In this document: positions 49,830 through 57,487 of the stretch, in pieces
Position numbering within the stretch: position 1 is the stretch's first letter
Layout of the letters: every line of letters starts with the position of its first letter
Source: Streptomyces sp. A2-16
Lineage (GTDB): Bacteria; Actinomycetota; Actinomycetes; Streptomycetales; Streptomycetaceae
Assembly: GCF_018128905.1 (NCBI RefSeq)
Contig: NZ_CP063808.1
Coordinates: 3,782,001-3,846,000 of the forward strand
Length of the DNA: 64,000 nucleotides
Reading direction: 5' to 3'
Position numbers and translations under genes: made by a program
The notes under the pieces: generated by a model
What the model was told of the DNA's origin: nothing
The model's database searches: none
The model's input: the letters and a program-made list of their open reading frames with translations, nothing else

Positions 49830-51303
49830 CCGGAGCATGCTCCACCAGCTCACCGGGCCGCTCGTGCGCGGTGAGCGTGTGGAGCCGGGCCTGATCGAGC
49901 GGCTGGTGCACCTCGACGTACTCACCGTGCGGCAGCCGCTTGATCACGCCGGTCTCCCGGCCGTGCAACACCAGCTCACGGTCCCGGAGTTGAAGGCCCA
50001 GGCAGATCCGCCGGGTGACGACGAAGACCACCGCCGGGACCAGGAAGATCCCGATCCGCACGGCCCAGGTCACCGTGTTGATCGACAGATGGAGCCGGGT
50101 CGCCACGATGTCGTTGCCGCCGCCCGCCAGCAGGATCAGGTACAGGCTGATCCAGGACGCGCCGATCGCCGTACGGACCGGACGGTTGCGGGGGCGGTCC
50201 AGGAGGTGGTGCTCGCCGCGGTCCTTGGTGAACCGGGCCTCCAGGAACGGGTAGACGCCGATGAAGACCAGGACGAGCGGGAAGGCCACCACCGGGATCA
50301 GTACGCCCAGGACGAGCGTGTGCCCCCACAGGGTGACCTCCCAGCCGGGCATCACCCGCACCAGGCCCTCCGCGAACCCCAGGTACCAGTCGGGCTGGGC
50401 GCCGGTGGAGACCTGGTCGGCGCGGTAGGGGCCGTACGACCAGACCGGGTTGACGGACGCCACGGCCGCGATGAGCGTGAGCGCCCCGAACACCAGGAAG
50501 AAGAACCCGCCCGCCTTCGCCAGGTACACCGGGAAGAACGGCGTCCCGACCACGTTGCGTTCGGTTTTTCCGGGGCCCGCGAACTGGGTGTGCTTGTGGT
50601 ACACGACCAGGATCAGGTGGGCCACCACGAGCGCCGCCATGATGCCGGGGATCACCAGGATGTGCAGCGAGTAGAAGCGGGCCACGATGTCATGGCCGGG
50701 GAACTCGCCGCCGAACAGGAACAGTGCGAGATACGTCCCGACGACCGGTATCGACACGGTGGCGCCGTAGACGAACCTCATGCCCGTGCCCGACAGCAGG
50801 TCGTCCGGCAGCGAGTAGCCGAAGAGGCCCTCGAACAGGCCCAGGAACAGCAGCGACCAGCCGAACAGCCAGTTCACCTCGCGCGGCTTGCGGAACGAGC
50901 CGGTGAAGAAGTGCCGCATCATGTGCGTGAGCATCGCGGCGACGAAGATCAGCGCCGACCAGTGGTGCAGCTGGCGGATGAGGAGCCCGCCGCGCACGTC
51001 GAAGCTGATGTCCAGCGTCGAGGCGTACGCCTCCGACATGCGCACGCCGTTCAGGGGCGTGTAACTGCCGTGGTACGTCACCTCGTTCATCGACGGGTGG
51101 AAGAACAGCGTCAGCCACACGCCGGTCAGGATCAGCACGACGAAGCTGTACAGACAGATCTCGCCGAGCAGGAAGGACCAGTGGTCCGGGAAGACCTTGC
51201 GCAGGTACTTCGCGCCCAGCGTGCGGGTGCCGAGCCGTCCGTCCAACCAGCCGGACAGCCGCTCGCCCTTGCCCGGCTCCACCGGGCGTTCCGTGCGCGT
51301 CAC
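49774..51303 (-). CDS. Orphan cytochrome b (QcrB-like)
   Basis: Protein of 509 residues with cytochrome b N- and C-terminal domains and about eight to nine helices. Haem-ligand His pairs are visible in LHHWSALIFVAAMLTHMMRHF (helix B) and YSLHILVIPGIMAALVVAHLILVVYH (helix D). The rest follows actinobacterial QcrB, but no Rieske (QcrA) or cytochrome c (QcrC) gene is nearby. The GTG at 51303 overlaps the ECF41 sigma stop (GTGA), so it is coupled to it. Its 3' end overlaps the facing GH9 gene by 56 bases. Confidence 0.92.
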   Translation of the reverse strand: MTRTERPVEPGKGERLSGWLDGRLGTRTLGAKYLRKVFPDHWSFLLGEICLYSFVVLILTGVWLTLFFHPSMNEVTYHGSYTPLNGVRMSEAYASTLDISFDVRGGLLIRQLHHWSALIFVAAMLTHMMRHFFTGSFRKPREVNWLFGWSLLFLGLFEGLFGYSLPDDLLSGTGMRFVYGATVSIPVVGTYLALFLFGGEFPGHDIVARFYSLHILVIPGIMAALVVAHLILVVYHKHTQFAGPGKTERNVVGTPFFPVYLAKAGGFFFLVFGALTLIAAVASVNPVWSYGPYRADQVSTGAQPDWYLGFAEGLVRVMPGWEVTLWGHTLVLGVLIPVVAFPLVLVFIGVYPFLEARFTKDRGEHHLLDRPRNRPVRTAIGASWISLYLILLAGGGNDIVATRLHLSINTVTWAVRIGIFLVPAVVFVVTRRICLGLQLRDRELVLHGRETGVIKRLPHGEYVEVHQPLDQARLHTLTAHERPGELVEHAPVSLDPPRRTPSGSGPSSS

Positions 51304-52223
51304 GCCTCCTCCTTCTGCACATGCGTGAGCTTGTCGGGATTCGAGACGACGAAGAGGTTCGCGACCCGGTCGCCCTCCGGGGTGAGGTCCAGGACGATCA
51401 CCGCGTACGGCGCGTCGCCCTGGAACAGCACGGCCGCGTCGTCGCCGTTGACCCGGCGGTGGCGCAGCTCCAGGGAGCCGGCCCGGGCCCCGGCCGCGCC
51501 GCCCCGCTTCGCGTAACCGGTGAGCAGCCGTACGGCCTTGTCGCGGCCGTGCACGGGGCGCAGCGCCGAGGGCCTGCGGTTGCCGCCGCCGTCCGTCCAC
51601 ACCGTCACGTCCGGCGCGAGGATCTCCATCAGCTCCGCGATGTCGCCGCCGACCGCGGCCCGCACGAAGCGTTCGGTCGCCTCCCGGCGGACCCGGGGGT
51701 GCGTCTCGTACAGCGGACGGCGGGCGTGCACATGGGCTCGCGCGCGGTGCGCCACCTGCCGTACGGCGGCCGGGGTGCGGTCGAGGATCTCCGCGATCTC
51801 GGTGTGCGCGTACCCGAACACCTCGTGCAGCACGAACACCGCGCGTTCCAGCGGTGACAGCGACTCCAGGACCACCAGCATCGCCAGCGACACGGACTCG
51901 GTGCGCAGGGCGGGGTCGTCCGCGCCGTCCTCGTCGGCGACCAGGGGCTCGGGCAGCCACGGGCCCACGTACGTCTCCCGGCGGCGGCTGACCACGGCCC
52001 GCCGCTGCAGCGCGTGGTTGACGGCGATGCGGACCAGATAGGCACGGGGACTGTCGACCCCCGCCGCGCCCCGGCGCGACCACGACAGCCAGGTGTCCTG
52101 CAGCACGTCCTCGGTGTCGGCGACGCTGCCCAGCATGTTGTAGACGACGCCGAACAACAGCTCCCGGTGCTCGACGAAGACACCGGTCGCCTCCTCGGCG
52201 TCGGGGACGTGGATCTCGGACAT
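51300..52223 (-). CDS. sigJ: ECF41-type RNA polymerase sigma factor (SigJ)
   Basis: Protein of 307 residues: sigma region 2 (FGVVYNMLGSVADTEDVLQDTWLSW), the WLPEP linker motif, region 4 (LSPLERAVFVLHEVFGYAHTEIAEILDRTPAAVRQVAHRAR) and a SnoaL-like C-terminal domain with TDGGGNRRPSALRPVHG and NPDKL, the ECF41 signatures. The C-terminal domain modulates activity in place of a separate anti-sigma factor. Its ribosome binding site (GGGAGG, nine bases from the ATG) is buried in a perfect hairpin. The next gene, cytochrome b, is coupled. ECF41 operons more often encode a carboxymuconolactone decarboxylase-like or SDR partner. Confidence 0.93.
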   Translation of the reverse strand: MSEIHVPDAEEATGVFVEHRELLFGVVYNMLGSVADTEDVLQDTWLSWSRRGAAGVDSPRAYLVRIAVNHALQRRAVVSRRRETYVGPWLPEPLVADEDGADDPALRTESVSLAMLVVLESLSPLERAVFVLHEVFGYAHTEIAEILDRTPAAVRQVAHRARAHVHARRPLYETHPRVRREATERFVRAAVGGDIAELMEILAPDVTVWTDGGGNRRPSALRPVHGRDKAVRLLTGYAKRGGAAGARAGSLELRHRRVNGDDAAVLFQGDAPYAVIVLDLTPEGDRVANLFVVSNPDKLTHVQKEEA

Positions 52224-52230
52224 CTCGTGT

Positions 52231-52264
52231 GGCCTCCCAGTGGCGCGCTCACCACTGGGAGGCC
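52231..52264 (-). promoter_or_regulatory. Hairpin sequestering the sigJ ribosome binding site
   Basis: Perfect 13-bp arms GGCCTCCCAGTGG (52231-52243) and CCACTGGGAGGCC (52252-52264) around an 8-base loop. In the minus-strand RNA the 3' arm contains the GGGAGG ribosome binding site, and the AUG follows seven bases later, so folding would block initiation. No T-run follows, making a simple terminator less likely. Confidence 0.75.
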
Positions 52265-52276
52265 TTCAGGGCCCCC

Positions 52277-52306
52277 GAATGTGACATCGAGAGGCCGGAA
52301 TGTGAC
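52277..52306 (-). promoter_or_regulatory. Direct repeats with ECF41-like -35 upstream of sigJ
   Basis: GTCACATTC occurs twice on the minus strand exactly 21 bp apart (52306-52298 and 52285-52277). The second copy contains TGTCACA (52286-52280), the -35 recalled for ECF41 target promoters; the expected CGTC -10 is not seen at 16 bases (GCCT instead). Autoregulation is therefore possible but unconfirmed. Confidence 0.45.
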
Positions 52307-52317
52307 CCACGCCTCAC

Positions 52318-53058
52318 CTAGGAGGCGTCATGGAAGACGATCCCCAGCGCGTGCCGGCGTCCCGAGCGCAAGACACTTACTCCGTGCCGCACGCCACCGG
52401 CCGACCAGCCGCGCTTGGTCCGCACCGGCCGGTCGCGGGTCGTGAAGACGACGCCGTGGCCCCGGGGGAGCACGGTCGCCGTGCCCCGGGACTGGGCCCG
52501 GGGGCGCTGCTCGACCATCAGGAACTCGCCGCCGGTGTAGTCGACGCCGTACTCGTCGAGGCCGATCACCACCTGGAGCGGGAAGACCAGGTCGCCGAAG
52601 ACGTCCCGGTGCAGCGCATTCCAGTCGCCCTCGGTGTAGCGCAGCAGGATCTGCGCCGAGCGGTCCTGCCCGGCCGTGTGACAGCGCTCCAGCCACTCCT
52701 CCAGGGAGTCCGGCCAGGGTGCCGGGCGCCCCAGACGGGCCGCCCAGTCGCGGGCGACGGGGAGCAGGCGCGGGTAGAGCGCGGTGCGCAGGGCGGCGAC
52801 CGGTGCGGGCGGTTCATGGGTGAAGTAGCGGTACTCGCCCGACCCGAACCGGTGCCGCGCCATGTCCACGGTGGTCCGGAACAGCTCCGGCCTCTCGTAC
52901 AGGGCCACCAGCTCGCGGCACTCGGCGGGCGTCAGCAGCGGCGCGGTCGGCGCGCAGCCGTGCGTGTCCAGCTCGGCGGCGAGAGCGGTCCAGTCGGTCG
53001 CGGCGACGCGGGTGCGGGCCACGTCGGGGGTGACGGTCGTGTCGGGGGTGGCGGTCAT
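52318..53058 (-). CDS. 2OG-Fe(II) oxygenase family protein
   Basis: Protein of 246 residues. Iron ligands fit HRD in NALHRDVFGDLVFPLQ and the distal His in GGVRHGVSVL, with an Arg (RSGRRHALGIVFHD) for the 2-oxoglutarate carboxylate; the strand PLQVVIGLDEYGVDYTGGEFLMVEQRPRAQSR completes the jelly-roll. Upstream of it is a helical N-terminus. The ATG at 53058 follows GGAGGAAG; the longer frame is not used. Same strand as sigJ, 94 bases upstream, so readthrough is possible. Substrate unknown; 2OG-Fe repair or amino acid hydroxylases share this pattern. Confidence 0.88.
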   Translation of the reverse strand: MTATPDTTVTPDVARTRVAATDWTALAAELDTHGCAPTAPLLTPAECRELVALYERPELFRTTVDMARHRFGSGEYRYFTHEPPAPVAALRTALYPRLLPVARDWAARLGRPAPWPDSLEEWLERCHTAGQDRSAQILLRYTEGDWNALHRDVFGDLVFPLQVVIGLDEYGVDYTGGEFLMVEQRPRAQSRGTATVLPRGHGVVFTTRDRPVRTKRGWSAGGVRHGVSVLRSGRRHALGIVFHDAS

Positions 53059-53138
53059 GTCGGCTTCCTCCTCGCCTTCGAGTGTGGGCCGGCCCCACGT
53101 GTCCGTCCGGCGGGAATCGGACACCGTGCTCTGGGGCT

Positions 53139-53203
53139 CCCGGTACCGGGTGCAGTCGGTCTTGACCTGCGTGTATTTACGGTGGAGTACCCGAGCGGTA
53201 CCG
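53139..53203. promoter_or_regulatory. Repeated GGTACC operators before the toxin-antitoxin pair
   Basis: CCCGGTACCGGG (53139-53150) is a perfect 12-bp palindrome and CGGTACCG recurs at 53196-53203. TTGACC (53162-53167) lies between them with no clear -10 at 17-18 bases. Such repeats suit autoregulation by the antitoxin. Confidence 0.5.
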
Positions 53204-53210
53204 TGAAGGC

Positions 53211-53456
53211 ATGCCAGCTCTCAACGTGGAGTTCAGCGATCGCGAGCTAGAGGACCTGCGGCAGATCGCCAAGGAGCGCGGTACGTCGATGAAGGCCCTC
53301 GTACGGGAGGCCGCCGCGGCGGACATCGCCCGGCACCGGGCCCTGCAGGAGGGCGCGGAGGCGTTCCGGCGGTTCTTCTCCGCCCATGCCGACGAGTTCG
53401 CCGCCGCCTTCCCCGAGGACGAACCGGCCGCCAGGGGTGCGGGGCGGGTCGGCTGA
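53211..53456 (+). CDS. Antitoxin, ribbon-helix-helix type
   Basis: Protein of 81 residues. Residues 1-45 (LNVEFSDRELEDLRQIAKERGTSMKALVREAAAADIA) form a strand and two helices as in RHH/CopG antitoxins; residues 50-81 are acidic and probably wrap the toxin. The toxin gene starts three bases after its stop. It should bind DNA upstream through the GGTACC repeats and neutralise the Fic-like partner. Confidence 0.85.
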   Translation: MPALNVEFSDRELEDLRQIAKERGTSMKALVREAAAADIARHRALQEGAEAFRRFFSAHADEFAAAFPEDEPAARGAGRVG

Positions 53457-53459
53457 CCG

Positions 53460-53837
53460 ATGGCTTCCGTCGTTCACATCGACGTGCCCTGGCTGCTCCA
53501 GCGGCACGAAGAGGTCCTGCCCGACCAGCCCACGATCAACGACTTCTCGGCCCTCGTCGCCGCCGTCGCACGGCACCGCGTCGACCCGCCCCGCCTCGGC
53601 GTCGACTCCGACCCGGCCTGGCGCGCCGCCGCCCTCCTGCACACCCTGGCCCTGCTCAAGCCGTTACCTTCGGCGAACGCCCGCTTCGCCTGTGCCACCG
53701 CGGTGGCCTACATGTTCGTCAGCGGCGTCGGCATCGACCCGCCCTACGGCGCCCTCGTCGACCTCGCCCGCGACCTGATCTCCGGCAAGACCGACGTGTA
53801 CGGCGCGGCCGACCGGCTGCGCTCCTGGCAGATCTGA
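53460..53837 (+). CDS. Fic/Doc-like toxin with degenerate active site and TTA codon
   Basis: Protein of 125 residues resembling Streptomyces Fic-like toxins: HIDVPWLLQRHEEVLPDQPTINDFSALVAAVARHRV at the start and AAALLHTLALLKPLPSANARFACATAVAYMFVSG in the middle. The canonical HxFxxGNKR loop reads KPLPSANARFA: the catalytic His is Lys67 and the Gly is lost, while Asn and Arg remain. Leu69, inside this loop, is coded by TTA (53664-53666), so the protein should need the bldA tRNA. It may be inactive, have another activity, or act as a regulator. Confidence 0.85.
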   Translation: MASVVHIDVPWLLQRHEEVLPDQPTINDFSALVAAVARHRVDPPRLGVDSDPAWRAAALLHTLALLKPLPSANARFACATAVAYMFVSGVGIDPPYGALVDLARDLISGKTDVYGAADRLRSWQI

Positions 53838-53881
53838 GGCGCCCCGCCGCGCCGACAGGCGATCCCGGGCCGGATGAGGAT

Positions 53882-54110
53882 GCGCCCGGCCGGACGTCGG
53901 ATCGGGGTGCCCCCGGCCGAACGCCGGATGGTGCCGATGGTCTGACGGCGGGTCAGGGTGCTCGCGGCCGGTCGCTGGGTCAGGGTGGCCCCGGGCCGAA
54001 CTCAGGATCGGGGTGCGCCCGTGCCGGACTCCGCATGAGGGCGCCCGTGGCCTGACGCCGTATCAGGGTGCCCTCGAAGCCGTATCAGGTCCCCCCGGCC
54101 GGACGCCGAC
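53882..54110. repeat. Degenerate 27-28-bp tandem repeats
   Basis: About eight degenerate units of 21-28 bases follow each other, with the theme GCCCCCGGCCGGACGCCGG then ATCAGGGT; unit starts lie near 53882, 53909, 53960, 53987, 54015, 54043, 54070 and 54091. The rest of the 751-base gap (53838-54588) holds no supported gene; its last 210 bases carry the regulatory element and leader of the next gene. Short plus-strand frames here are artefacts of the repeat. Confidence 0.6.
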
Positions 54111-54379
54111 CGTCCCGCCCCGGGGCCGCCGACCGAGGGCGGGAGGAACGGGGTCGGCGGCCGGGGTTTCGCGCGGGAGAGCCGCCGTCCCGCGCGGGGC
54201 CTCCGAGAAGGGCCGACTCCAGTGGACTACCGGTCGGTGCGGCGCGGGAGCGTGCGTGGCGCTCCGGCGCGTGCGCGGGGTTCACACGGGGCGCATGGAA
54301 TGTCGAAAGCCGGTGCGAGCGTACGCAGTTACGGCCCCGTCCGACGGGCTTTCCCATGGCACGGATGTTGCCCGGGCGC

Positions 54380-54406
54380 CTTGTTGGGCGTGAGTGACTT
54401 GTGCAA
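54380..54406 (+). promoter_or_regulatory. Conserved 27-bp element before the second sigma-like lectin gene
   Basis: Second copy of the element described at 37404-37430, about 180 bases upstream of the start. Identity is highest in CTTGTT, GGC, TGAC and TGTGCAA, with GTG three bases further in both copies. Conservation in two unrelated intergenic contexts supports function. Confidence 0.6.
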
Positions 54407-54588
54407 GGGTGAACCACCTGTGTGGGGGGCAAGGCCGGGTCGTATTCGTCCCGTGGGGAACCGGGACGGAGAGGCGTCGGCGAATTCGTGCCTCCCTCGA
54501 CCGCGCCCAAAAGGGATGCCCGTTCGGCACTTCTTTTCGGCAACACGAACTTCTGTGAGTCCCATGTCTGTGGGAAGGAAACCGCTCA

Positions 54589-56196
54589 GTGCCAACCCCC
54601 CACCCGCCGCTCCCTCCTTACCCGCCGCCCGGCGGTGCCTCCGGAGAATCCGACGAGGATCTCGCCGCCCGGCTCAGGGGCCGTCCCGACGGCGAGGCCG
54701 CCCAGGCCGTCGCGCTGCTCATGGCGCGCCACTGGAAACCGGCGCACGAATACGCGGTGATCTGCCTCGCCTCCCCGTCCGAGACCGCCTCCATGGTGGC
54801 CGCGGCCGCCTTCCACCAGGTCCTGGACCGGCTCGCGCTCGGCGAGCCCGCCCTCGCGCTGCGCCCCAGAACCCTCGTGGCCGTGCGGGACACGGTCAAG
54901 GAGTGGACCGCCGAGGACCGGACGACCGCGGTTCTGCCGGACCTGGTGAAACCGAACGGCGGCCGCGGTATGCGGGCTGCGAAGTCCATGACCCCCGAAA
55001 ATCGCAAGCTCGCCGAGCGGTCATTCCTGTCCCTTCCCGGACTTGCCCGCTGCCTGCTGTGGCACACCGAGGTCGAGGCGGAGTCGATAGCCGTGCCCGC
55101 CGCACTCCTCGGCATGGACACCGACACCGCATCGGCGGCGCTCGAACAGGCGCGTGAAAAATTCCGAGAAGGATGTGTACATGCCCATCGGGAACTCGCG
55201 CCGACGAAGGATTGCCGCTTCTACAACCGTCTCCTCGACGTTCCGATTCGCCGCGGCGGAGCCCTGCTTCCGGATGTCCAGCAGCATCTCGCGGAGTGCC
55301 GCTACTGCCGTTCCGCAGCGGAACAACTGAGCCATTTCGAGGGCGGCCTGGGCATACTGATCGCCGAGGCGGTGCTGGGCTGGGGTGCCCGCCGCTATCT
55401 CGAACTGCGCGCCGGGCGTACGCCCCAGGCGGCGGCCCGCGGCCGGGGCAGCGGCCGGCACGGCGCGGCCCGCCGCCGCATCCTCGCGCGCATCCCGACC
55501 CCCCGGCGCCGTGCCCCCGGCGAGGGCGGCGGTCTGCGCTCCTCACGGACGCTGGTCACCGGAGTGGGCCTCACCTCCGCCGGACTCCTCGCGGCCATGC
55601 TCGCCGCCGGCCTGTGGTCGCACGACGGCGGCGCCGACCCGGCCGCCTCCACCAGTGCCACCGGCGGCACGGTCCCGGACACCGCGACCCCGGGCACCGC
55701 ACAGCTGCCCACCGCACCGGCGGTGACCCGGCTGCGCAACGCCGCCGCCGACCTCTGCCTCGACATCCGGGGCACGGTGAAGGAGGGCGCCGGCACCGAA
55801 CTGGCGGCCTGCTCGACCGAACGGACCCAGCAGTGGTCCTACGAGGAGGACGGCCTGCTGCGCAGCGAGGCGGATCCCGAGCTGTGCCTGGACTCGCACG
55901 TGGACGCGGGCGTGGTCATCCTCGGCAGGTGCGTCGACGAGAAGGGCGAGCGCGCCGCCGACGTGCGCTACGACCTCACCGTGCAGGGGGAGTTGCTGCC
56001 CCGCTGGGACGAGCAGCTCGCCCTCGCCTCCACCACCGGGGAGCCGGGCGCCGACGTCGTCGTCAAGGTCCGCGACCGCTCCGAGCAGCAGCGCTGGCTG
56101 ACCGACTCGACCTCCACCGCCGGCCCCGGCTCGCTGTCGGTCACCGGGAGCGAGGCCCCGCAGGCCCGGCCCGCCGATCTCACGGACCGGGTCTAG
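54589..56196 (+). CDS. Paralogue: sigma-like / zinc-finger / transmembrane lectin protein
   Basis: Protein of 535 residues with the order of the 37.6-kb protein: Pro-rich start, sigma region 2-like (LMARHWKPAHEYAVICLASPS, then RPRTLVAVRDTVKEW), region 4-like (RCLLWHTEVEAESIAVPAALLGMD), CxxC segment HLAECRYCRSAAEQ (about 234-245), one helix (VTGVGLTSAGLLAAMLAAGLW, about 322-343) and an extracellular ricin-like trefoil (378-505, QQW and QRW). It lacks the Gly/Tyr tail of its paralogue. GTG start with AAGGA nine bases upstream. Separated from its paralogue by 15 kb of mostly carbohydrate genes. Confidence 0.8.
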   Translation: MPTPHPPLPPYPPPGGASGESDEDLAARLRGRPDGEAAQAVALLMARHWKPAHEYAVICLASPSETASMVAAAAFHQVLDRLALGEPALALRPRTLVAVRDTVKEWTAEDRTTAVLPDLVKPNGGRGMRAAKSMTPENRKLAERSFLSLPGLARCLLWHTEVEAESIAVPAALLGMDTDTASAALEQAREKFREGCVHAHRELAPTKDCRFYNRLLDVPIRRGGALLPDVQQHLAECRYCRSAAEQLSHFEGGLGILIAEAVLGWGARRYLELRAGRTPQAAARGRGSGRHGAARRRILARIPTPRRRAPGEGGGLRSSRTLVTGVGLTSAGLLAAMLAAGLWSHDGGADPAASTSATGGTVPDTATPGTAQLPTAPAVTRLRNAAADLCLDIRGTVKEGAGTELAACSTERTQQWSYEEDGLLRSEADPELCLDSHVDAGVVILGRCVDEKGERAADVRYDLTVQGELLPRWDEQLALASTTGEPGADVVVKVRDRSEQQRWLTDSTSTAGPGSLSVTGSEAPQARPADLTDRV

Positions 56197-56229
56197 GGAC
56201 GGTCCCCGTCTCGCGGGTCCGCCGACGGC

Positions 56230-56259
56230 GGGGAGGCCTTCCTTCGTGGAGGCCTCCCC
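56230..56259. terminator. Bidirectional hairpin terminator
   Basis: GGGGAGGCCT / AGGCCTCCCC, perfect 10-bp arms with a 10-base loop, placed exactly between the convergent lectin protein and alpha-hydroxy-acid oxidase genes. No U-run, but this is common in high-GC actinobacteria. Confidence 0.65.
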
Positions 56260-57429
56260 TCACCCGCGGTCCTCCACGAGGTCGTCGGGGCCGACCGTGG
56301 CCGGGCCGGCATGGCCCGAGAGGGCGAGCGTGAGGTCCAGTTCGGCGAGCAGACAGCGGATCACGTGCTCGACCCCCGCCTGTCCGTCGAGCCCCAGACC
56401 GTAGACGTACGGGCGTCCGACCAGCACCGCGCGGGCGCCCAGCGCGAGGGCCTTGAAGACGTCGTCGCCGGTGCGGACCCCGCTGTCGAAGAGCACGGTC
56501 AGGCGGTCGCCGACCGCCTCCACCACCCGCGGCAGCGCGTCGGCCGCCGCGATCGACCCGGCCACCTGACGGCCGCCGTGGTTGGAGACCACCACCCCGT
56601 CCATCCCGGCGTCGGCGGCGAGACGGGCGTCGTCCGGGTGCAGGACGCCCTTGAGGACGATCGGCCCGTCCCAGTGCTCCCTGAGGAACGCCAGGTCGGG
56701 CCAGGTCTTGCCGGGGTCCGCGAACAGGCCGACGAAGCGCATGACGGCCGCGTCCGGGTCCTCGTGCACGGGCTTGGCCAAACCCGCGCAGAAGGCCGGG
56801 TCGGAGAAGTAGTTGGCGGTGCCGACCCCGTGCAGGAACGGCAGGTACGCCTGGTCGAGATCGCGGGGCCGCCAGGCGAGCAACGGGGTGTCCAGGGTGA
56901 CCACCAGGGCCGTGAACCCGGCCGCCTTCGCCCGGTTCAGGAAGCTCAGCGCCACCTCCGGGTCCTTCGGCCAGTACAGCTGGAACCAGCGCTCCGCGTC
57001 GCCCATCGCCTCGGCCACCTGCTCCATCGGCGTACTGGAGGCGGACGACAGGATGTACGGCACCCCCTGGGCCGCGGCTGCCCGGGCGGCGGCGGACTCC
57101 GCGTCCGGATGCATGATCGACAGCACCCCGACCGGGGCCAGCGCCAGCGGGGCGGGCAGGGCTCGCCCCAGCACCTCGACGGACAGGTCGCGTTCGTGGA
57201 CGTCCCGCAGCATGCGCGGCACGATCCGGCGCCGCTCCAGTGCCGCGCGGTTCGCCCGCGCCGTACTGCCGTCGCCCGCGCTGCCCGCCACGTAGCCCAC
57301 CGGGCCGGGGCCCAGGCGCTGTTCGGTGAGCTCCTCCAGCCGGGTCAGGTCGGTGGGCAGCCGGGGCACCGCGCCGGACATGCCGTTCAGGTAGATCTCG
57401 TACTGGAAGTCCGCCCAGTGCTTGGCCAT
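56260..57429 (-). CDS. FMN-dependent alpha-hydroxy-acid oxidase (lactate oxidase-like)
   Basis: Protein of 389 residues. A TIM barrel with APVGVLSIMHPDAE, LSSASSTPMEQVAEA, QLYWPKD, KGVLHPDDARLAADAG and the active-site VVSNHGGRQ (catalytic His) and DSGVRTGDDVFKALALGA (Arg, FMN phosphate). It matches lactate 2-monooxygenase/glycolate oxidase-type enzymes; the exact acid is not decided. Starts 58 bases after the stop of an upstream hydrolase gene, likely one transcript. Confidence 0.92.
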   Translation of the reverse strand: MAKHWADFQYEIYLNGMSGAVPRLPTDLTRLEELTEQRLGPGPVGYVAGSAGDGSTARANRAALERRRIVPRMLRDVHERDLSVEVLGRALPAPLALAPVGVLSIMHPDAESAAARAAAAQGVPYILSSASSTPMEQVAEAMGDAERWFQLYWPKDPEVALSFLNRAKAAGFTALVVTLDTPLLAWRPRDLDQAYLPFLHGVGTANYFSDPAFCAGLAKPVHEDPDAAVMRFVGLFADPGKTWPDLAFLREHWDGPIVLKGVLHPDDARLAADAGMDGVVVSNHGGRQVAGSIAAADALPRVVEAVGDRLTVLFDSGVRTGDDVFKALALGARAVLVGRPYVYGLGLDGQAGVEHVIRCLLAELDLTLALSGHAGPATVGPDDLVEDRG

Positions 57430-57487
57430 CCGTCCGAACCGCCTCTCGTCGTCGAGTGCGCTGACGATATCGGCGGGCGGGTGCCGG

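Noticed and set aside
52231..52264. Simple terminator of the 2OG oxygenase gene
   Set aside because: No U-run and the stem contains the downstream ribosome binding site, so regulation is a better reading, though dual use is possible.
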